Shown here: positions 47,201 through 62,200 of the stretch, piece by piece
How positions within the stretch are numbered: position 1 is the first letter of the stretch
Layout: every line of letters starts with the position of its first letter
NCBI GenBank assembly: GCA_036850595.1
Contig: CM072154.1
Coordinates: 6,765,330 to 6,829,329 of the forward strand
Direction: 5' to 3'
Length of the DNA: 64,000 nt
Origin: Rhyacichthys aspro
Lineage: Eukaryota; Chordata; Actinopteri; Gobiiformes; Rhyacichthyidae
Made by a program: the position numbers and the translations under genes
Notes under the pieces: model-generated
Databases searched by the model: none
Told to the model about the DNA's origin: nothing
What the model saw: only the letters and a program-made list of their open reading frames with translations

Positions 47201-50200
47201 AGGAAGGTCTGGATCTGTGTCCCTGATTTCAACACGTGTCGTATCAACTGAAAAAAAAAAGACACACTCATTAATCAGTGGCAGCCAAAGTTTGAAGTGC
47301 TAAGTGTGAGAACAAACTGAGCATGTGCCAATCTGAGAGAGGTTTCAATCTTTCAAAACAAAGTCTGTTTATTGTGAATCAGGCGTCATTGTTTCCACAG
47401 GAAGTTGGAGTGACAGGAAGTGGCAGGTTGCGGTGTTACTCACAGGGGAGGATATTCTTGTATCTGTTTTTACTCTTGTTTTCTGCCTTCTGCCCCTCTT
47501 TCCGGGGATACAGCAGTTTACATTCTTGCTGCTGAAGTACCTGTCGAGTGAGGACACGGGAACCAGAACAGCAGTTTAGAATAAAGAGAAGAATAGCACA
47601 ATCAAGCACAATACTGCAATCTACGGACAAGGGGCAGATTCAAGTACAAGTCAACGTTAAGTGCATTTTCTGAAGGTGTGTGTGTCTCTGGAGGAGAAAC
47701 GGTGGTGAGTTGTGTGTCAGTACGAGAGCTGGATAGACTCGTTACAATGTTAAGTAAAAATACGGCTATATTAAAATAAAAATGAAGAGGAAATAGCAAG
47801 AACAGTAAATGATCTTTTACTTTTTCTACAAATTTTCAGGACATTTTCAAGACATTTTTAAGGACTTTTTTCTTTAGGGCAATTTCCTATAAACAGTCAA
47901 CAGACCAAGTGATTTCTCAAATTCAAAATAAATATGTTTTTTGTATAGCCATCATTAAAAAAAATTGTAGACAATTCCTTTCTCCTTTGGTTTAAATTCA
48001 CAAATGTCAGCCTCAGAGGGTCAAAACTCAATTTCTCATTGTATTTGGACATGTAAACTGTAATTAAGCCTGTTGTGTTTCAAATTAAATGCACGGTGCA
48101 ATCCTGAAATTGTGAGGAGCTCATCTACAATTAAATTTTTTACATAATTTAAATATTATTTCATTAAAAAAAACCAAACCTACATGACCAAAAAGCTACT
48201 CTCTAATTTTCCAGGTTTTCATTTTTTCTTGACACATGGAAAAAACAGTTCAACCACTTTACACTTGAGTCATGTCCTGTCATATTATTTTTTCCTAAAT
48301 GACAAATATGAGTAATATTGAGTGTCTCCGCCTTATCTATAAATAAATTCATAGAGTAAATGATAACCTACTGACATCTTACTTTGTCCATCGACTGTAA
48401 TAACTTCCACTGAGCTAATAAATACCAACAAATATATCATACCCACTGACACGGGCTGACTTTACACAGCGGAAATGAATGACATTTATGACTTGTCCGT
48501 TGCATAAAAATGACAGAAACAGGAACAGGCCAGTAGATAAAGCTGAGCCAACATCATCACTCACCAACGAGAGACAGCCTGAATACATTTGCCTGCTTTT
48601 GACGGACGAGAAAACAAATAATGGAGAAAACAACAAACCAATATGAAGTAGATCAATACTTTATTTGCTCAGTGTGGACCAGAGCCTCTGACATTTATAT
48701 GAAAAAGAAATGGAATATATATTTTGTTTAATAACAAGGTTGACAATGTATTACTCAAGCTGTCAAAAGTCACAAGTAAATATTGGCACAAAAAAGAGAT
48801 TTTTTTATATTATATTTTATGTAAACTGTCTTGAGACTGTCTTGGAAACTCTTTTAGGAACATAACTGCAAAAAATTATCGGAGGTTACAATAAAAAGTT
48901 GGTGGTTGTTAAATAATGTGTACATTAATAAGTATGTATGTATATTATGGATGTTGTGATAGTAGCTGCTCTGACCTGCCACAACATGACAATTGTTTAG
49001 TGTTGATTATCTTGTTTTTATAATTGTATAAAACCCAAATTATAATCCTTATTAAAACTCAATTGCTTTTACAAATTTTGGCACATCCCAGTGTTTTGAC
49101 ATACAGATTGCCTCTGTGATACAGATTTTGCAGTTGTATATTGTAATAACAACAACTTTTAAATATATTGTGCAGCTTGATTTGTGATAAATGATGAAAA
49201 GGGGGTCATTTAATTCTGCTTTAGTTTCCATCCATCTGATTTCCAAAGCATATTCATCTAAGCAGGAATGTGTTGTGAATGGAATACAATCCCACTGAAA
49301 TATTGGAGTCTTTGTAATCTGTATATTGTACATGCTGATGGCAATGCTGTAATGACAATAAATATTACCTCAAATTCTTCCCAGAATCCCTGTTTGGGCT
49401 TCTCTGAGTTGTCTGCTACTTTGTTGAGCTCACGTACTCGGTTCTCGATGTTGGCTGCATTTATTCTGGTTGCATTAAATGGCTGTGATAAAAGAGTGAC
49501 GTTTGATTAACTGCAACATTAAAGCATTCTCACAGCTTGAATTTTCCGTCTGCAGTAGATTTACATGCTGTTTATTCAATACCTGTTTGAGGTGCACTAC
49601 GATCCCACTCTTCTCCACCATGGGGTTCTTCTTGTAGTGGTCCACCAGGTCTGCCAGCGTGTCGAACCTCTCCCCACCACCCACGTCGTATTTACCGTCC
49701 TGCTGGAGAGAGACTCCATTAGTTAAACAGCTTTTTCTACAGTGACAAGCCGAAAATCTGCTGGGGAAAAAGCCTATTGACCCAGCTGTTAAATGGCTTG
49801 GAGCAAATTCTATCAGGAACGCATTAGACTCTTTGGGATCAAAATCACACACACTACACTGCTGCTGGAAAACAAAAGACTGAAAATGTAGAGGAGCTAT
49901 TTATTTAATAAGACATACAAAGTCAAAAAATAAAATAGAAACAAATAGTGTAAATAAGTTTGTGTTTAGCAAAAAGGACAATTGTGGGGCACAGAAGGAC
50001 AGAAGTGAGAATAATTAAAAGAGCGAACCTCTTGCTGCATTAACTTAGTTTTAATGTCACAAAGATCACCGAGACACACCTACATTTTATTCAAATTCAA
50101 TCAAATAATTTCTCCAGAAACAGCAACAGTGTGTGAAAAATAAGTAATGCGCAAAACATGTAAAAGATGGATGACTACAGTCAAAGCCAAACTCAAATCA

Positions 50201-53200
50201 CCATCAGAGGCCTGTTGCTGAAAGCTGGTTTAGGTTTTGATCCAGGTAAGTTCAAGTTTAGTTTAAGTAAACTGAGTTTCTGGTTCTTGAATGTGGTTGG
50301 TTTATTCAGCAGTCCGCAAAACCAAAGTGGACCAATCAGATGTGAGTAAAGTCACATCGATCTGACGCTGCATCAGCTAAAGCTTTGGTTCATGGCCTCA
50401 CTTTTCTTTTGATTCAGAGGATAAACAATTACGAGGACATAAATTACACTTCGAATGCTCTTTCTGCTTTTTAATTGAAATTTTTGCCCCAATATATAAA
50501 AATTTGGCTCAGACCTAAGTTTAATTTAAAAAACTTTTTAAAGTGTAAATTGTTTTTGATTCATTCTTTTTCATATTTTAATCAATTTTTGTTACAGTTT
50601 TACATATTATAACATTATATTATACACAATATTTCACAACAAACAAGTAAACCACACATAAGTTAAGAAAAGATCTTGTGCCCTCACCTGGTAGCGTATC
50701 ATAACATGCGTGACCTTAGTCCTGCGGTCTACATTCTCATGTTTTTCCTCATTGGTGAGAACTGACAGGACAAAGTCTCCTGGTTTACTCTGACTCTCCC
50801 GAACCAGAAAACTGCCAGCCTTCCCTTTTTCTGTGAGGAGTTTCTCTGCATCTCGTCCTGAAAGATGCCCGTGGTACCACCTGTTGTGAGTAGAGAGAAC
50901 AAAATTCAAGGTCACGGCACATTGTTATTTACTGCACATCCAGCCTTATGTTCAGCTTGAGTCATATCATTGCCAAAAAGAAAAAAAGTGAAATGGAGGG
51001 ACTTGTTTGTGAGAACTCATTGTTTGAGCCTGTTCACCATCTGATTCACAGACTCCAGCAGAGCAGCAACAGCTCAGCCTCAGGCTACGTGTTATTTCAA
51101 GGCCGACAAATTTCCAAGAAAAGTGAGAGTTAAAAATTGAGGCTTGGCCGAGTGAGGGGGAGGATTCAATTTAATCTACTTCCTGCCTCGAGGGAAAAGT
51201 GTTCCATACTGTAGCTTTAGGGTTTAACATAAGGTCCATAGTGGGTACATTATGAGTGTCGACTCCTACTCAACAGTGAAAGTGTCTCCTATAACACTAC
51301 AGCTTCACTGAGCCGCTGATGTTCACATGAAAGAGCTGCATGTGTTGTAATATTTTTTCCTGTGTGGTGAAGAGGAGCGTGTAGGAGTCTGTGACAAGAG
51401 ACACAGGTAGAATGGAAAACCACACAAACGGAAAATGTGTGTTTATATCTAGATTTAACATAGATGCTGGAGAGGTAATATTTAACCAAACACATGTGAT
51501 GTTGAAGTGTAGGTCTTTTAAGCAAAAGGAGGGGGTACGTAGTGTGGGAGGTATATATGCTTTTCAAAAGAAGTGATGAGGAGCACAACCTGTGTTTACA
51601 CTGGTCGCACAGATGCACATACACACTCATTAAGCATGAACAAAATCAGCAGCCTCAGCCTTGTAGGTTGTCTAAAGATCCATTTGGAGGTTTGTCAATG
51701 TTTTTACATGCGACTGATGTGGTTGTCCAGGCGTGGGTGCAGGTGAAAATCAGATTGCATCACTGCCTTATGCAGCAGAAGATACATACAGGTTTTACTT
51801 GGACAAAAATCAACTCAATTTTTCAATTTTAACTGTTCACTGGAAGGGGATTGCTTTTTCCCCCAATTCTAAAACAACTATCATGAAGCCACATTAAAAA
51901 AAAAAAAAAAAACAACATTTATGGAACTAGATTTTTATTTAAAGACACTGTAACCACACTACTGCAAATTTGAATGGGATTAAAAGTTCTTTAAATGTAT
52001 CTTGAGAAGCAGTACTGTGCAAAAGTCGTATAGTAGATCAGATAGACTAATAGATTTTTTACAGTACAATGGACCTTAAAATACTTTTAATACTTAATTA
52101 ATGTCTTGAATGAATCCAGAGAATATATGAAATGTGTATGCTCTATTTAAAAATGTAACAATCTAATACATTTATTTATATTTAGAGAAGCTTCCCTTGC
52201 AGTTGAGCAATACACCTCAGCATAGTGACAAGTGAAATCAGGTAATAATCTGGAAACTCTAGATGTGGTATTAAAGATTTGGCAAAGACTAAAGGAGATT
52301 TAGAAGAGGTCAATACCAAAGCCAGAGTAGAAATATTCACTAATCTTTAATAAAACATTGTATCTACCTCTGCAGACCTAAGAAAAGCAAATGTCTCCCT
52401 GTATTTATCTGCTTGTATGTGTCACTGCGGTGTCCTATGTAAATGAGCGTCTGCCTGAACGAGTGGGTGTTGCTTGGTGCTGACACGCACCTCTCCGAAG
52501 TGGGGTCCTTGCAGTTGAGCGGGTACTTGAGCTCGATGACATGGCCGTTCCTCTCACGCAGCAGATCCTGTTGCTCGGTGTAATACTGCACCAGCTCGGC
52601 CAGCGTGGCGAACTTCTCGCCTCCGTACAGGTCGTAGTAGTCGCCCGAGTTCTGGATCTTGATGTGGGTCACCTCATCGTTGCGCCTGAGTAGCAACACA
52701 CAAAAGAAGCCCCATTACTTATTTATCACATGTGGAAGCAGATGTTCTCCTGTTCACTCGTGCCCCACAGAAACATAAGCAGACACAACCAGGCCGCCCA
52801 CATGAGCGAGTGAAGACCACTTTTCATCTACTCTTACCAAGTGTGAAGCCACATCGGATTTAAAAATACCCAATTTATAAAAACCAATATACTTTAAATG
52901 TTGCTCTTTTTCTACCTTGTTTTTTATTTCTTATATTTACAGTATCCTAAAAAAATCACTTAAATTATAAGTATTACTTTTGTCCAACCACATAAGCCTC
53001 TGCAGATGATAAAAGGATGGTGATAACATTCATGAAACAAGCCAACGGTATTTTAAAACAAAGAAAATACCAAAGAAAACCAATCAATCATATACCAAAT
53101 TAAATTAGCAGCAAAGTTAAATAGTAAGCTATTCTAACACCTTTGCTTCTAACAGAATCACTATACATACACTTACAAAGTAACCACGGCAACACAACAA

Positions 53201-56200
53201 ATTACCCATAAGTCCTTTTTTGTCAAATATTTGCACTGATAAAATGCAAAATTAAGGTTGGCTGTGATTTTAGAAAAGGTACATTAGGCATGAAAAGACA
53301 ATGTGCAGGGAAACATATGTTGCATGAAAAAAATAAGGCTGACATGACTGGAATAAACAAACCAATCTACCAAAACACAGAATAAAATAGAAAATGGAAG
53401 AAATGTAACAATATAAAACAGTAATGGCAAGGTCAATGGTGCATATGGTCTTGGAGATACTAGAATTGAGAAGTAAACAAAAAAGCTGAATTATACAGTA
53501 AATGTTGCAGATAATGGGGTCGGAAAGGTCAAACTCATCTCAAACTATAAAGAAAGTGTTCATGGAAGAATTTAACACAGCCTTGTACGTTTTCTGTGAG
53601 TTTTGAGTAACGAGATTAGTATTACAAAGGAGCAATGTGCAATATTTAGTAGTACACAGACAAAATAGAATCATCACAAAATAACACTCTTTGCATTTGC
53701 TTAATTTGTAAAAAATAGACATTTAAACAGCCAAGTTGAAAAGAGTAATTAGTTTCTGTGTCTAAAAGCTGCCCAGAGAGGACAGACTGAGCACCACTGG
53801 AGGAGAAACCCACAGAAGTTTCTTTGCCACGAAGGCATGGACTAATTTTGATATTTAATCAATTTTGTTTCTATTTTTAAAACACTGACCAACAGAATTC
53901 CTACAAAAGTCTTCTTTACGTAGGTCTTTAGCATCACAAATGCTCACAGACAGGAAGGATCTGCAGTGTCGATACTGCTATAAGCCCCCAAAACTACACA
54001 CTGCAAGTGTTACACATAAACTTGCGGTATTGCAGCAAATAGATCTCAAGCGGTGAGAAAGAAATTTTGTGTTGAGCATACATGACACCTACTAATTCCC
54101 AAATGGTCATATTTTGTAGTGTTTACTGTCTTCATATCATGAACTTTTTGTGACCTTATCATCAGTCTAATGTGACAGATAAAATATATATTTTAAATTG
54201 TTTTAATTCTTTCTGATAAAATAATAAGCTTGCAGTATTTAGACTAACCTCAACTGCAGATCAGCAGTATGTTTTCAGACCACATTTAGGCCACAACTAA
54301 TGTGGTTTGTGATAGCATAATTTCGCACGTGCACTATGAGCAAAGATGCATTTTACAACTAAAGCAGATAATTATATACCAAAGAGTGAACTCTGAATTA
54401 AACAATTTGAGTGGCGTTGCATAAAATGTTCCTTATGAACCTTAAAATTTTACTTAAGCACACCAGAGTTTGTGGAAAACAAAAAAAGCTCAGAGATGCA
54501 AAATTAACGAAAAACATCAGACACCAACGGAAAATGCTATGTGGTTTTAACAAACTTGTGAAAAACAGATTCAGAAGTGGAACATGATTCTACCTCGGAA
54601 AGATTAATCTGTATAATGAACTGGATTTGACCTTTTTGGCTTCTTCCACTACAGAAAAAACAAAATACATAAGTTATTACAAGCCACAGAAACACACAAG
54701 GAAAGGCTGCATAGATACCAGGATTAAAAACAGCTCATCCATTTTATCACACCGACACAATATTTTTTATACCTCTGTGAAACAAAACAATGTAAATGTT
54801 GTGACAAAGGAACATTCTTTTTTTTTTAATACCCTGCACTGTTTGGAGGAAGGCTGCATCATGATTGCGGAACAGGAGAGTGGTGAACGCATGCGGCTGC
54901 AGAGCTCAAAGACAGATAAGGCCCAAAACATTTGCTACTACTTTGCATATTCAAAGTCCTCTGGGTGCTTTCAATAGGTGCACACAATAAGAGCGCACAC
55001 TGACAAGCACGCACGTACACCGCGCTCTCTCCTGAAGGTATCTGTCTGACAAATACAACACCAGCTCAGTTGGTGAATGAGCTTGTTTTTCCACTTCCAT
55101 CTTCAGAAACATGGTCCATCGTGTAGAGGAGTGAAGCACTAGGTCTAATGTAAATGCATTCGATCACAAACAACTGGCTCATCGGAGAAAACAGAAAGGT
55201 GTCCACTGGATACAATTGACACATCAGCTGCTGATGCTACATAAGACTCTCCTTGTTCTTCAATGTTAGAGCCAAATCATCCATCTTACAAGGGCTTACA
55301 TTTCCAAGATTGTGTAACTTAGAATATGCCTGACTCATGGGATGCATTTTTTGCTTAATTATCATATACAAAAGACGGGTAATTTTTTCAGCTGCTACTG
55401 TTAAAACAATCTGCAAGTTATGGGCAATCTGTAAATGGCATATTTTACATAAAATCAATAAAAACAAAGGTCCCCAACCTTTTTTGCTCCATGAAATAGT
55501 TTAAAGCGTAACATTTTTTCATTGATAGCCCAGATATTATGTATTATACCAACTAATTTTTCTCACCATAATATTTAATCAGTGGGACCCCTAGACGGTC
55601 CCATTCAGGAGTGATGGGCGAGTGTGTTCCTTATGTCCAGTCTAATCGTGTTTTAGTTGTTCAATAGTTGTTTAGTTAGTTCAAACTCCAAAATCTTTGT
55701 TTTCTTTTTGTGTGACCCGGTACCAAATGAGCCATGGCAGGGTACTGGTCCACAGCCCAGTGGACCAGTATATAACATAGAGCATAGAACAACAGCTAAA
55801 GTACATTGTAGCACAATATAACAATCCATCCAAATGGAAAGATTCTCAAAATGCTTTTAGTCTATCATCTTGTATTGCACAGCTCTAACGCATCAGGGAT
55901 TAGCTAGTTTAGTTATACCACTTTTTGGACAGTGATCCTAATCCTTCTCAAATAAGGCTTCAATTGTAGTGTTTTATTAATGATGTAAGATACAACTACA
56001 CAAACTCAACGCTGGAGCCTGCTGTTCACTTGTTTTCAAAAAAGTTAGCCTTAGAATCAAAAAAGATTCTGCATAAGGGTAAATAGGGTAAATATTATGG
56101 GAAAGCCAGATGTTATTCTCAGAAGACTATTCTTGTTTCTTTCAAGTATCCTTAATGAGAAACTATACAATAAACTACCACATGTAAATTAAATTCATTT

Positions 56201-59200
56201 ACTTGTGTGTGGAACAAAAGGGCAGAGACAATGGTTGAAATGGCACCCTCTAATAGGTAAGTCTGAAACTATTTAGAAGGCTAACAAGAGGTGAATTCTA
56301 AATGTAAGAGGTGAAAGAGCAACATGTCTCCCTCTGATTCTCACCTAATGACCATATCAAATAGCACAAATCCCATCTCTCTTTACCACTTTTATCAGTG
56401 TCCTCTTCAAATTCACATCCTCCCACTCAAACTACAAATCTTTTTCTTTATTCAAGTCTTCCTCTATCCCATAATCCATCACTGTCTTGTTCATCTCCCT
56501 CTCTTTCCCTCTATCCTTTGCTCCTGTGCTTCCTGCTAATTGCTTTATGTCTCTATTAGAGGCTGTTGGCAGAGTGCCACAGGTCTATGGCCCCTGTTAA
56601 AGGCCCATCCTCTGCTCTCGGGCCAGAGCTTCTTCTTCTCTTTCTGAATTTAACACCATTATCTCGGTGAAGAACCAAATACATCCTATTAGATTTTCAT
56701 TCACTTCCCTTCGCTCTGCCTCGCTCAGACCTTCATAACCTTTATGGATTTATTACCAAATGGAGGTGCTTTTAAACATATGACTCATGGCCATCACTTC
56801 CTTTCAGCTGTATTATTTCAGAGTTTAATGAAAATGATCTAAAGGATACATAAAGCCTCATAGGTCGCTAACACAAGACAATGAGGCCATTATCATAAAA
56901 CTGTACCCATTTTAAAGTATAGGTTAATAGGCATGTATAAAATGATCTATTTCATATTTCAAGGGAGAGGGGAAGTTAAATGTAGATAGTTCTCTTTTTT
57001 TTTATCTCCCTACGTCATTAAAGTGGGTCTAGTTGGATAAAATCTCTGCATAAAAACGACATACATAAATGAAAAGTAAAAGGAAGAGGAGCTTTGATTT
57101 GAACTGCATTTACCGCCCTTTCTTTTAAAAGCTGCTTGCATTTTTTCTCTATTAAAAGACGCAATGGCACCAATACCTCAAGGTGCAAAGGCAGTTCTAT
57201 AAACTATTAAGAAGTATTAAAAAGTATTAATCAGAAGTGTGTTGCCACATTCAGTTATTTTTCATTTCAAATAGGCCTAGGTTAAAATTAATTACTTTAC
57301 TAATTAATTAAAGTTTATGACAAATATTAATGGCAAAGCACAATATTGGAAAGCACAAGATGATTTTTTTATCTTTCATTTTTTTCCCCTCTTGCTTTCT
57401 GAACTAAAAAAAAGGCATTTCACAATTCATTTTTTAATGTCCATACTTTGTTTTAGTCCTCTGTTTTCTCCATCTACTATTATTATTAAAATACAACAAA
57501 GGTATTTTTTAAAGGTGCAAAAGGTGCCCTGTGAAATTGAAGCACATGGCTAACTTGCATAAAATAAACATAGTACACTAAGGCATTGTTCAAAACTAAA
57601 AATCCAAATAAATCTCACAAATTCACATCAGTCTTTAGTGCAGCTCCATCTTTTACTGTTTCATACAATACTGCGGTCTCTGGCCACAGTAATCTCTGTA
57701 AATACATTTCTTATCAGAATACCACTCTTTCCACACACAGCTAAACAACCTCGCTTTATTTAGATGTGTTACTTGACAAACTAAAGCAACTGTGAGATGT
57801 ACCAGACACATGAGCCAAAAACTCACAATAATGTAAGTACAACTAGAACATTTATAAATTATTGATGTTTTCCCCCGAAGCTATCTCAAGCAATATTTTC
57901 CACTCAGCAGAGCCTGGCAGCACAGAGAAACTGCTCTTATCATATCCAGTCCACTTATCGACTCAAACTTGATAAAGTTACGACCTCTATTTCAATTCCC
58001 CTTCTGCATGTTAACACTCTTGCACCGGCCTTTTCAAATCAAACTTGAAGGAGATATGTTTAGTTCGGACGCTGCATTCCAGATGTTATCTCAGGTCACT
58101 GTGCTCTTGGTCTCAGGATGTGGGCTAAAAATTGGACATACATCAAAAACGTCAGTTCAACACCAGATATTTTTTTCCTTGAACTTTAAACGACTATTTT
58201 GGAAAGGGTGCACACATTTATTTAAGATGAGAGGTGTCTGGAAAAGAAGTGAGCGTTTATGTTGTTGATTCAAAAGATCTATGAAAGGAGGTCAAAGTCT
58301 CACAAAAGTTTGAGAATACAGCTAAAATTGGTCTCTATTATGGATAATTCTCAAGATATAAGGGTTATGTTTTTGGAGTGATGACTGCGACAAGGTAAGA
58401 CATAAGGATAAGACAGAAATTTGGTTCTGTAAAAAGCCAGCTTCATGTACTTAAAGATAATTTAGTATTTCATAAAAAGAAGTCCATGAGACACTAATGT
58501 ACCATAAATTTATTCCCTACAGTAGTCAAATGTGAGCACACTCCAAGTTTCCAAAGCAGAGAGCAATTACAGACTGAAGTGCTAAAAAAAAGGCTGCTAA
58601 AAAACTACAATTAATTGTCCTATTGTGTATTGCAGAAATCAGCGGTTGATTGATTGGTCTTAAACATCAAAGCAAAAAAATAGACACACATACAAAACTA
58701 TAGAAAAATGTTTACATATGATGCACCCCTATCTCTCACAGCCCTTTAGAAGTTGTGTGAGGTGAAGTGTGACTATTCTCCCTGTTTGAAAGCATCCAAC
58801 CATCCAATATAATATAAAGCTATTACTGGAAGTTCAAAATGTAACAGGGTGTGGCTTTAACTGCAACGCAGCACTGAAAAACTACTCTAACAACCAGGTT
58901 ACGATTAGCCCTCCCCCGGTGCAGGAAGATGTGAACAGGAAGACATCAGCAGAAAGTATCAGCAGTATTTCCAATGCTAACCAGTTAAAAAATCTCATTG
59001 TGCCCACACAGGTAACGACCATGAATCAATGACACATCCACTGTACTGATAGTGAAGAGCCCATTTAATCGACCTATAAATAGTGTGGCACAGTGGAAAC
59101 ATATCTCAGTAAAGCCAGGCAAGCATTATATAACACAGATTCTGCATTGGAGAAAATCTATTAGCTCTCTGTGCTAATATGGCCTGCAAAGTTCTCCCTT

Positions 59201-62200
59201 AAGAGTGCCCTTAAAAATCATCCCCTTTGGACTACTTAAAGAGCATGAAAAATTATATTACAAACTTGACCAGACTGCTCTCTGCGTAGACTCGATAAAA
59301 AACTATGCCGAAACTTTTTCCAGCTTTCAACTTTTTCCCGACAAAACTCCACACTGATTACATTTTCTGAAGCCTCGAAATGTGCTCATTAGTGTCTCCA
59401 ATTTAAGCTTTTGAGTAGCGTTCGCCTCTTCTGTTCACCTTGTGCACCGCAGAAGAAAAGAGGTGCTGGAGATAAGCCATGGTGAAGAAGATAAGACGCA
59501 GACTGAGGGACAACAGGCTCCCAGTGCGTCCATTAGCATTTGAGCGCTCACAGCGGCTGGCTCGCTCGCTCATAATGGCCTTGGTAAGATGAAACCTGGC
59601 TAATGACTGGCGTAATTAACGTCTCCTCCGCTCTGATAAGCCCGACCGTGTGCGTATCTCGCTGCAGACAGAGACAAGAGTTATTGGCATGATACGCTAA
59701 GCTATGAATAGCTTCTGTAGATACAGGAAAATTAGGCAATTATCTCCAGTTCAATACAATATGACTTGATTTGCCAGCAAAGTCTTCCAAACACACCAGT
59801 CCAAATCTATTCCAGAGAGATTATTAGGAGACCTGTGACATATTCAACACATTCTTTTGTATATATAAATAGAGGAGCATTTGAGCTGTAAAAGCCTTCA
59901 CAGATAATGATTGTAATTTTCCCCTACAGTTTGCGCAGTTTCCTGAGAAGCCGGATACTGTGGCATACACACAGCGCTCAGTATGAAACAGTGTCTCTGG
60001 TGAATGTTAGAGGGGCACAGCCTGTGGAGGAAGCGCCATTGCTCTATAGGAGTTGGTCACAACCTATTCATGCATACCCCCATGTACAATGATAAGCAAG
60101 CATGATGATTACACTTCTTAAGGGCAGTGTTTAAAAGGTATTATATGTAGTATTTTTACCAATAACATTCTCAAAAGTGGTGTGCTACATAGTTATCAAG
60201 AGAGAATTCCTTTGCCACAGGGTCTACTATATTGACATTGTTGTGAAAAGAGCTTATTTACGTGTAGAGACTGAAACTAAAGACAAGTTAGCTAGTAACA
60301 AAACTACCTCTTTCAGTCCAAAATACACGTATCTCTCTCTGAACACTAGTAGCATTTGGCTTCATCTTTTAAGCTTACTTTGTTGTATGTTGCATAGCAA
60401 AGAGAAATTCAAATTGCTGTTCTGATAAGATTCCAGTCGGAGTGAGGTGTTTATCCGCTTTTTAAAACGCCACTTTTAATGAGAAAGAGACTAAAATTGG
60501 ACTTTCTTAACACTTGATGTGAATGTGCCAAGTAGCTCAGCTTGTAATTCAGTTGTGCACTGTTTCTATGTCAAACTGAGAAAAGGAATAGTGCAATCTC
60601 TCATAGGTATTTGGATTTGCACTTCCCTGCTCATGATCTCAACTACGTTGCATTTATGGCAATGTAAAGGATGTGTGAAGGCAGTGTCGCCAGTGTTAAA
60701 ATGAAGAAGAGCATTTTAAACAATAGCCGAACAGAGCAGATTATTATGGAGCAGTAGAGCTATTAGTTAAGTGAGGATGAACATCCGCTGATATGGACAG
60801 TTTCCTGCTTTAGCATACAGGCTAATGTTATGTTTGTTTACTAACGGAGTCTAATGGATGATACTTGATAAACATGTGCTGTGTTGCTCATTTAAATTCA
60901 TAATCAAAGGTGTACTAAAACAGTGACTCACAGAAATAGCTTTTGCTTTATCATTTCTGTCAAGTGTTTATGCTAGCGTTCATTTAATAAACCCTCTATT
61001 AGCAGTGGTGATAATGCAATAATTCAGCTTTAACTTTGTTAGATAAAAGGTTTGATTTGACAGCACACAATCTTTTATAGCTTCTGTAATGAGTGTTCAT
61101 TTTACAGGGAGCCTATTTTAATGTCAAAATTGCTTTAATGGGAGATTTTTCTAATCCTTCAGAGCACAAAAGACAAATTTTGAATTGGTTTACAAACATC
61201 AGCGTTGTTTGCAACCAAGAATCAATATCTATAAGCTCATGTATTTGAAATTGCTTTTGAAGCCTGTGACAAAAACAACTGTGACTAATTGAAAAAATAA
61301 TCATCAGACTAGTCGACTGACAAAACAATCATTAGCTGTGTCCCTAAGTTTGTGTATTACTTTTCCTGTGTCTCATGCAAACATAGGACTAATGGCAAGG
61401 CAGCTGTGTTTCTTACAATGCATTATTCTGCACATGTTAAAGTATGGATTTCGAAAAGGTAGACCAAACTATCAGGAAAAAAGTGGACAAATAAAATACA
61501 TTATAGCATGACTGCCTAAGTTCCTATTCTTGTAACTTCACGTTAGAGTGAAACACACGCGGTTCTTCTTTCAAATATTTAATGTTCACTCTTCTACGCT
61601 CTTCCTCTTCACCTTGTTTTAAAGGCACTGACCTCTCTGCCCACCTGACCTCTCTGTGGGGTGCACTTATGGTTTTATGGACCGCAAACCGTGGCTACAA
61701 CCTACCCCACTGATGTTCCTGTGGAGTGTGTGATTTACGACAGCGTTACCTTACATGCACCACACAAACCACAAGTGAAGGTCAAGGCGTTAAGGGGCAT
61801 TACTCAACATTATTTAAACTGTGTTCTCCCAAAGCCACATTATGTATACACACACTTAACCTCACTAGCCATGTGACCAGGCCAGCTACTGCTACAGTCG
61901 CAGTGACAAATGTGCATGGCTCATTTCCAGGCGCTCCGCAGTCTCATGCATCTCTTAAAAGTTTCCGTTTCCAAGGAAGAGCCACTCGTGAAACTCTCTC
62001 CTGTCTCCGTTTGTTTCCTGCCATCTGTAATCATCACAGTCTGTTTGAACAGCTCTGTTTACACTAAATCTTAGACAACATGAACGAACTGGCCACACAA
62101 GAAATGTTTTGGAAATCTCTATATACAAAAAAGTATTTAAATGTGTGAACAAAAAATAATTCCTGTATTTGCAGAGTATTAAACATATCCTATATTGATT

